A stretch of DNA of 8,439 bases from Candidatus Giovannonibacteria bacterium RIFCSPHIGHO2_02_43_16 (GTDB taxonomy: Bacteria > Patescibacteriota > Minisyncoccia > JACPKW01 > UBA11713), in contig MFHJ01000036.1 of the NCBI GenBank assembly GCA_001778545.1, positions 3,226 through 11,664 of the forward strand, read 5' to 3'. The stretch's first letter is position 1, and each line of letters starts with the position of its first letter. Below the pieces are notes generated by a model that saw only the letters and a program-made list of their open reading frames with translations, ran no database searches and was not told the origin of the DNA. Shown here in pieces: positions 4,909 to 8,439 of this stretch. The translations under genes were made by a program, and so were the position numbers.

Positions 4909-6183
4909 ATGCAAAAAGAGCCAATTAGTTTAGTGGTCTTTGGGGCGACGGGGGATTTGATGGCGCGGAAAATTCTGCCCTCGCTTTTTTATTTGTTTAG
5001 AGAGAAAAAACTTTCCAAGGGTTTCAGGGTTGTCGGCATTTCCAGGAGGGATATTTCAGAAGAAGGCTTTCGCGAAAAAATGCGCGAGGCGGCAGGCAAG
5101 TTTGATGAGATCGCGAAAGATAAAAAGTTTGTGGGATTTCTGAAGCTCTTTTATTTTGTTAAGGGATATTTCGGAGATAAATATACTTATGAGGATTTGA
5201 AAAAGGTATTAGAAGGGCACGATCATAAAATATTTTTTTATCTAGCAGTCGCTCCAAAATTCTATAAAACCGTTTTGGAGAATATGAAGAAGGCCGGGCT
5301 TATTCATAAGAACATGTTTCTTCTTGTAGAGAAGCCAATTGGCCTAGATTTAAAAAGCGCCCGGGAAATCGAAAATCTTCTTGCGAAATATTTTAATGAA
5401 TGGCAGATTTACCGCATCGATCATTATCTTGCGAAATCTGGGATGGATGCGCTTTTTAATTTTAGATTTGGAAGTCCGACTTCAATAGCTCTCCGAAGTC
5501 GGACTTCGGGACTTCTGGAGAAAATTTGGAGTCGCGAATATATCTCGAAAATAGAGTTGAGGCTCTGGGAGAAAAAGGATGTCGGGACGAGGGGAGAATT
5601 TTATGAAGGCGTTGGGGCGCTTCGCGATGTCGGCCAAAACCATCTCCTTACTATGCTCGCATATGTTGCGATGGAAAAACCAAAAGCTTTTCATGGCGAG
5701 GCGGTGAGAAAAGCGCGGGCGGCATTGCTACAAAGGCTTAAAATTTATAACCTTCGTCAGGCCGCGCCATTCGCTTATCGCGCCCAGTATAGCGGCTATC
5801 GCGATGCGCCAGGAGTCAAGCGGAATTCCAAGGCGGAGACATTTTTCCGCGTGACGGCATTTTTGAACGCCGGACAGTTTAGAGGAGTGCCGATTACAAT
5901 CGAGGCCGGGAAAGCCATGCCGGAAAATAAAAAAGAAATAGTTGTAAAATTTAGGGACGGGAAAAACATTATTTTCCAAATTGAGACGCGAGCGGTTAAA
6001 TATCAATATGTGGAAGAGTATAAAAAAATTCTCGCGGGCGCATTCTCTGGAGATGATTCGATATTTTTGGGAAGGGATGAAGTTTTAGTCTCCTGGAAAT
6101 TTGTCGACCCGATTGTCCTTGTTTTCAAAAAGAATCTGGTGCCGTTGAAATTTTATGAGCAGAATGCTTATCCGAAAATATGA
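4909..6183 (+). CDS. zwf: Glucose-6-phosphate 1-dehydrogenase with an in-frame palindrome insertion
   Basis: Oxidises glucose 6-phosphate to 6-phosphogluconolactone in the oxidative pentose phosphate pathway. Landmarks: Rossmann loop FGATGDLMARKILPSLFYL (11-29); GISRR (43-47), whose arginines favour NADP; VEKPIG (140-145); substrate-site RIDHYLAK (169-176) with His172; ALRDVGQNHLL (237-247) with the presumed catalytic base His245; RAQYSGYRDAPGV (291-303); EAGKAM (332-337) in place of the usual RTGKxL; and GDDSIFLGRDEV (381-392). At 424 residues it is shorter than the usual 480-500, and the normal YxxGSWGP end is replaced by YEQNAYPKI. Between RFG (186-188) and IWSREYI the family normally has about seven residues. 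Here there are about 18, encoded by a 37-nt palindrome. The stop overlaps the gnd start (ATGA). The fold and both histidines are intact, so it is probably active. Confidence 0.93.
   Translation: MQKEPISLVVFGATGDLMARKILPSLFYLFREKKLSKGFRVVGISRRDISEEGFREKMREAAGKFDEIAKDKKFVGFLKLFYFVKGYFGDKYTYEDLKKVLEGHDHKIFFYLAVAPKFYKTVLENMKKAGLIHKNMFLLVEKPIGLDLKSAREIENLLAKYFNEWQIYRIDHYLAKSGMDALFNFRFGSPTSIALRSRTSGLLEKIWSREYISKIELRLWEKKDVGTRGEFYEGVGALRDVGQNHLLTMLAYVAMEKPKAFHGEAVRKARAALLQRLKIYNLRQAAPFAYRAQYSGYRDAPGVKRNSKAETFFRVTAFLNAGQFRGVPITIEAGKAMPENKKEIVVKFRDGKNIIFQIETRAVKYQYVEEYKKILAGAFSGDDSIFLGRDEVLVSWKFVDPIVLVFKKNLVPLKFYEQNAYPKI
5471..5507. repeat. Nested palindromic element inserted in frame in zwf
   Basis: GAAGTCCGACTTC (5471-5483) and GAAGTCGGACTTC (5495-5507) are perfect inverted 13-bp arms around an 11-bp centre. 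Each arm is itself a GAAGT/ACTTC hairpin with a 3-nt loop, and GGGACTTC follows directly as a partial extra copy. It encodes about residues 188-201 of Zwf, where the family alignment needs about 11 fewer residues. It looks like a small palindromic repeat that entered a coding region without breaking the frame. Confidence 0.75.
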
Positions 6184-7028
6184 AAAAGGAAATCGCTATA
6201 ATCGGACTTGGTAAAATGGGGGGAAATATGGTTTTGCGGCTTCGCGGGCGCGGATGGAAAGTTTTAGGACTCGATAAAGGCGATAATCCCTCCAAATTAA
6301 AAAATCTACCGACTCCGCGCGTGATTATTCTTTCCGTTCCACATCAGTCGGTTGATTCTATCGGGAAAAGCATTGTCCAATTTTTGGAAAGAGGCGATAT
6401 TTTAGTGGATTCAGGAAATTCTTTTTATAAAGATACGATAAGGCGCGCGAGAGAATTTTCGAAACACGGAGTTAAATTTGTTGATATGGGAGTTTCTGGA
6501 GGGCCTGATGGCGCGAGGCATGGAGCATCGTTGATGATTGGCGGCGACGAAAAAACTTTTAGTTTTCTAAGGCCTCTTCTTCGCGACCTCGCGGTCAAAA
6601 ACGGCGTTCAATTTTTCAATGGCGTTGGCGCCGGGCATTTTGTGAAAATGGTGCATAACGGAATCGAATACGGAATGATGCAGTCTTTAGCCGAGGGCTT
6701 CACGATTTTAAAAAAATCAAAATATAAAATAAATCTTAAAAAAGCGGCGGGAATTTATAATAATGGAAGCGTCATAGAATCAAGGCTTGTCGGATGGCTT
6801 CTTCGCGCTCTCAAAAAACATGGGCAAGATTTTAATAGAGTTTCCGGAAAAGTCGGAGCTACGGGGGAAGGAGCGTGGACGGTTAAAACCGCAAAAGAAT
6901 CTAAAATCAAGGCGAAAGTTTTAGATGACGCGCTTAAATTCAGAATAAAATCCCAAAAATATCCGGATTGGACTGGGAAACTATTGTCTGCATTACGAGG
7001 AGAATTCGGCGGGCATAAAGTTAAATAA
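6180..7028 (+). CDS. gnd: 6-phosphogluconate dehydrogenase, decarboxylating, short (YqeC-like) type
   Basis: Converts 6-phosphogluconate to ribulose 5-phosphate and CO2, the second dehydrogenase of the oxidative pentose phosphate pathway. Features: IIGLGKMGGNMVLRL (7-21), the Rossmann dinucleotide motif; Asp32 at the end of the second strand, which favours NAD over NADP; DSGNSFYKD (77-85); VSGGPDGARHG (105-115); the catalytic block GAGHFVKMVHNGIEYGMMQ (150-168) with Lys156 and Asn160; and TGEGAWTV (228-235). Being 282 residues with a GGH-type C-terminus, it belongs to the short class (about 300 aa), not the 470-aa Gnd. About 15-20 residues are missing between GLDKG and LPTPRVIIL, where the first Rossmann fold normally has another helix and strand. 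ATG overlaps the zwf stop as ATGA, so it is translationally coupled and has no SD of its own. Confidence 0.93.
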   Translation: MKKEIAIIGLGKMGGNMVLRLRGRGWKVLGLDKGDNPSKLKNLPTPRVIILSVPHQSVDSIGKSIVQFLERGDILVDSGNSFYKDTIRRAREFSKHGVKFVDMGVSGGPDGARHGASLMIGGDEKTFSFLRPLLRDLAVKNGVQFFNGVGAGHFVKMVHNGIEYGMMQSLAEGFTILKKSKYKINLKKAAGIYNNGSVIESRLVGWLLRALKKHGQDFNRVSGKVGATGEGAWTVKTAKESKIKAKVLDDALKFRIKSQKYPDWTGKLLSALRGEFGGHKVK

Positions 7029-7673
7029 ATGGGAAAATTATATATAATCGCGATGCCGATAGGGAACTTAAAGGACATAACTTTAAGGGCGATGGAAGTT
7101 TTAAAGAGCGTTGACGTTATTATCGCCGAGGACACTAGGGTTACAAGAAAACTTTTGTCGCATTACGGAATTTCGAAGCATGTTTTAAGACATATTTATG
7201 GAAAAACTTACGGTCCGCCAGTTGGCGGATACAAAAATATTGCTCTTGTTACGGACGCGGGGACGCCTGCGATTTCAGATCCTGGAACGAATTTGATTCA
7301 TGATTTATATAAAAAGGGATTTGAAATAGTTTCTGTGCCCGGGCCTTCAGCGCTTACCGCGGCGATTTCGGTAAGCGATATCAATCTTTCTGATTTCTTA
7401 TTTCTTGGTTTTCCTCCGTCAAAAAAGGGTCGGAAGAAATTTTTTGAGAGATTGGCCAAAAGCGAATTTCCTGTAATTTTGTTTGAATCTCCGCATCGCG
7501 TTTTGAAAACTTTACACGAACTGCACGATGCCGCCGGAGATAGATATATGAATATATGCCGCGAACTCACTAAAGTTTATGAGGAAGTATTTCGGGGAAA
7601 TCTTTCCGAAGCAATTTTCAAATATGAAAATGAGGGCGCTAGGGGGGAATTTGTTATAATATTAGATGCATAG
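7029..7673 (+). CDS. rsmI: 16S rRNA (cytidine1402-2'-O)-methyltransferase RsmI, minimal form
   Basis: Uses SAM to 2'-O-methylate C1402 of 16S rRNA in the P-site region. Tetrapyrrole-methylase-fold motifs: LYIIAMPIGNLKDITLRAMEVL (4-25); IIAEDTRVTRKLL (31-43); IALVTDAGTPAISDPG (71-86); VPGPSALTAAIS (103-114); GFPPSKKGRKK (127-137); LFESPHRV (151-158); CRELTKVYEEVFRG (177-190); and RGEFVIIL (205-212). It is 214 residues against about 285 in E. coli, because it ends where the C-terminal helical/HTH domain would begin. A second loss of about ten residues removes the HNE-type segment before IALVTDAG. A GPPVGG sequence encoded by a palindrome sits there instead. The ATG follows the gnd TAA with no gap and no SD. 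A later ATG (7053) is rejected because it would cut the first strand. Confidence 0.93.
   Translation: MGKLYIIAMPIGNLKDITLRAMEVLKSVDVIIAEDTRVTRKLLSHYGISKHVLRHIYGKTYGPPVGGYKNIALVTDAGTPAISDPGTNLIHDLYKKGFEIVSVPGPSALTAAISVSDINLSDFLFLGFPPSKKGRKKFFERLAKSEFPVILFESPHRVLKTLHELHDAAGDRYMNICRELTKVYEEVFRGNLSEAIFKYENEGARGEFVIILDA
7214..7229. repeat. Palindrome TCCGCCA-gt-TGGCGGA inside rsmI
   Basis: Seven-base perfect arms (7214-7220 and 7223-7229) around GT, encoding PPVGG (residues 63-67 of RsmI). It falls where family members carry a longer, conserved helix-forming segment. From memory, TCCGCC...GGCGGA palindromes are common dispersed repeats in some Parcubacteria; I could not verify this here. Confidence 0.6.
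7351..7377. repeat. Inverted repeat inside conserved rsmI sequence
   Basis: CGCTTACCG (7351-7359) and CGGTAAGCG (7369-7377) are perfect 9-bp arms with a 9-nt loop. They encode ALTAAISVS, which aligns to the family without a gap. It is therefore not an insertion and may be chance codon choice or an mRNA hairpin. Confidence 0.4.
7652..7660 (+). promoter_or_regulatory. Extended -10 promoter inside the end of rsmI, for rsmE
   Basis: TGTTATAAT (7652-7660) is a perfect extended -10 (TGnTATAAT), five bases before the rsmE ATG. It overlaps rsmI codons for FVII. No good -35 is visible, which extended -10 promoters can tolerate. No SD precedes rsmE. It may be chance, because the codons belong to a conserved strand. 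Confidence 0.45.
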
Positions 7674-8322
7674 ATTTTATTCAAAAAACTTAGAGCTTAC
7701 GAAGGAGATGTTATATCAGCTGAAAAGCGTCCTGCGTTTTAAAGACGGAGAGCGCTTCGTTTTATTTGACGACTCTGGATACGATTTCATCTCGGAATTT
7801 TCTGGAGAGAGCGTAAAAATTTTGGAGAAAGTTTTTAACAGACGCGAGCCGGAACGGCAAGTTTTTTTATTTCAGTCGATTTTGAAAAAAGACAAAATGG
7901 AGTGGATTTTCCAAAAGGGCACGGAGGCTGGGGTTTACAAATTTATACCAATCTTGTCTTCGCGTTCGGTTAAAAAAGATTTTAATTTGCCGCGAGCGGA
8001 AAAAATTATAAAAGAAGCAGCCGAGCAATCCGGAAGAGGCTGTATCCCGAAAGTCGGGGAGATTATGAATTTTAACGAGTCTTTGCAACTTGTCCAAAAT
8101 GAGAGGATAACCGGCATAATCGCGGATCCTAATTCGAAAAAAAGTATATCTGAATCGATGAGGGAGCCTAAAATGGGAATTTTTATCGGTCCCGAGGGTG
8201 GGTGGAGCGAAGAAGAAGTATCCGAGGCTAAGGAATCAGGCTTTAAAGCCTACTCACTCGGCAGGCTGAATTTGCGTTCGGAGTCAGCCGCTCTAGTCGC
8301 GGTTTGGGCTATGGCGCAGTAA
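7666..8322 (+). CDS. rsmE: 16S rRNA (uracil1498-N3)-methyltransferase RsmE
   Basis: A SPOUT-class SAM enzyme that methylates N3 of U1498 of 16S rRNA. The N-terminal PUA-like part (about 1-60) begins MHRFYSKNL and includes LRFKDGERFVLFDDSG (23-38). The SPOUT part carries KKDKMEWIFQKGTEAGVYKFIPILSSRSV (74-102, equivalent to the family's K.TELG..i.P...eRS), EAAEQSGR (117-124), the knot motif IGPEGGWSEEEV (174-185), and LGRLNLRSESAALVA (198-212, usually LG.rILRtETA). At 218 residues it is slightly shorter than the usual 240 or so, and it ends soon after the knot. The start overlaps the end of rsmI by 8 nt with no SD. Either coupling or a leaderless mRNA from the internal TATAAT would explain translation. 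No terminator follows; the next gene begins 39 bp later. Confidence 0.92.
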   Translation: MHRFYSKNLELTKEMLYQLKSVLRFKDGERFVLFDDSGYDFISEFSGESVKILEKVFNRREPERQVFLFQSILKKDKMEWIFQKGTEAGVYKFIPILSSRSVKKDFNLPRAEKIIKEAAEQSGRGCIPKVGEIMNFNESLQLVQNERITGIIADPNSKKSISESMREPKMGIFIGPEGGWSEEEVSEAKESGFKAYSLGRLNLRSESAALVAVWAMAQ

Positions 8323-8349
8323 CTCACAGATTTTGGCGTCCGAATGATT

Positions 8350-8355
8350 TATAAT
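8350..8355 (+). promoter_or_regulatory. -10 box of the last, incomplete gene (predicted leaderless)
   Basis: A perfect TATAAT (8350-8355) stands six bases before the ATG at 8362, and no SD is present. A TG lies three bases upstream of the box, close to an extended -10. No convincing -35 is visible. Confidence 0.5.
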
Positions 8356-8361
8356 TTTCAT

Positions 8362-8439
8362 ATGCTGGAGAGGGAGTATTTTTCTATTGGAGAAAAACGA
8401 ATTGGGTCATTTGAGGCAATTTTTCTGATCGGTATTATC
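8362..8439 (+). CDS. Start of an unrecognised gene, truncated by window end
   Basis: The 26 codons run open to the window edge: MLEREYFSIGEKRIG, then a hydrophobic SFEAIFLIGII. The hydrophobic end may be the beginning of a membrane span. Support comes from the TATAAT six bases upstream, the same layout as the peroxiredoxin gene, and from the short 39-bp gap after rsmE on the same strand. No family can be named from so little sequence. Confidence 0.5.
   Translation, partial: MLEREYFSIGEKRIGSFEAIFLIGII

Noticed and set aside
7043..7055. TATAAT followed by ATG at 7053 as an alternative leaderless rsmI start
   Set aside because: Starting there would remove GKLYIIA, the conserved first strand of the RsmI fold. 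The ATG at 7029 keeps the full family N-terminus.
8238..8251. Perfect 14-bp palindrome AGGCTTTAAAGCCT in rsmE
   Set aside because: It encodes GFKAY in a stretch that aligns to the family with no gap and is not near a gene boundary; it is probably chance codon choice.
1..8439. CRISPR array, tRNA, rRNA, insertion sequence or UGA recoding
   Set aside because: I saw no regularly spaced repeats, cloverleaf, rRNA motif or transposase motif. TGA serves as a normal stop for purB and zwf, with no in-frame TGA inside conserved genes.

Overview
The window reads as a fragment of a compact bacterial genome of moderate GC, translated with the standard bacterial code (TGA is used as a stop and never read through). 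Several recognisable enzymes are shorter than their usual family length: glucose-6-phosphate dehydrogenase, 6-phosphogluconate dehydrogenase, and RsmI without its C-terminal domain. Genes abut or overlap, and short perfect palindromes lie inside coding sequence. This combination suggests a Patescibacteria/CPR (Parcubacteria-like) genome. That placement is inference from gene style and was not checked by a search.

Layout, left to right. (1) 1-870: the tail of an unknown gene, an unknown 116-aa gene, and an overlapping 59-aa gene, closed by a hairpin terminator. (2) 927-2281: purB (adenylosuccinate lyase) with a strong Shine-Dalgarno (SD) sequence and its own terminator, which may work in both directions. 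(3) 2295-3643: a 2-Cys peroxiredoxin on the minus strand and, diverging from it, a membrane-anchored protein with FG-GAP/VCBS-like calcium-loop motifs. Their start codons are 18 bp apart around one AT-rich -10 region, so both mRNAs are predicted to be leaderless. (4) 3644-4881: two unrecognised genes, each a self-contained unit of promoter, strong SD, ORF and hairpin terminator. A near-identical direct repeat, containing the last codons of the upstream gene, precedes the promoter of each unit. A 32-bp palindrome lies between the units. (5) 4898-8439: a tight run of zwf, gnd, rsmI and rsmE, with stop/start overlaps or abutment, then the start of another gene.

Functionally, zwf and gnd are the two dehydrogenases of the oxidative pentose phosphate pathway; no 6-phosphogluconolactonase gene lies between them. 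RsmI and RsmE methylate 16S rRNA in the decoding-centre region. PurB supports AMP synthesis from IMP, and the peroxiredoxin removes peroxides.

The main unusual signals are: a nested 37-nt palindrome carried in frame inside zwf; a second palindrome in rsmI where a conserved motif is normally found; a recurring TATAAT-like box 5-6 nt before start codons that lack a well-placed SD; the duplicated gene-end/promoter repeat flanking an orphan gene; and an altered catalytic signature loop in PurB.
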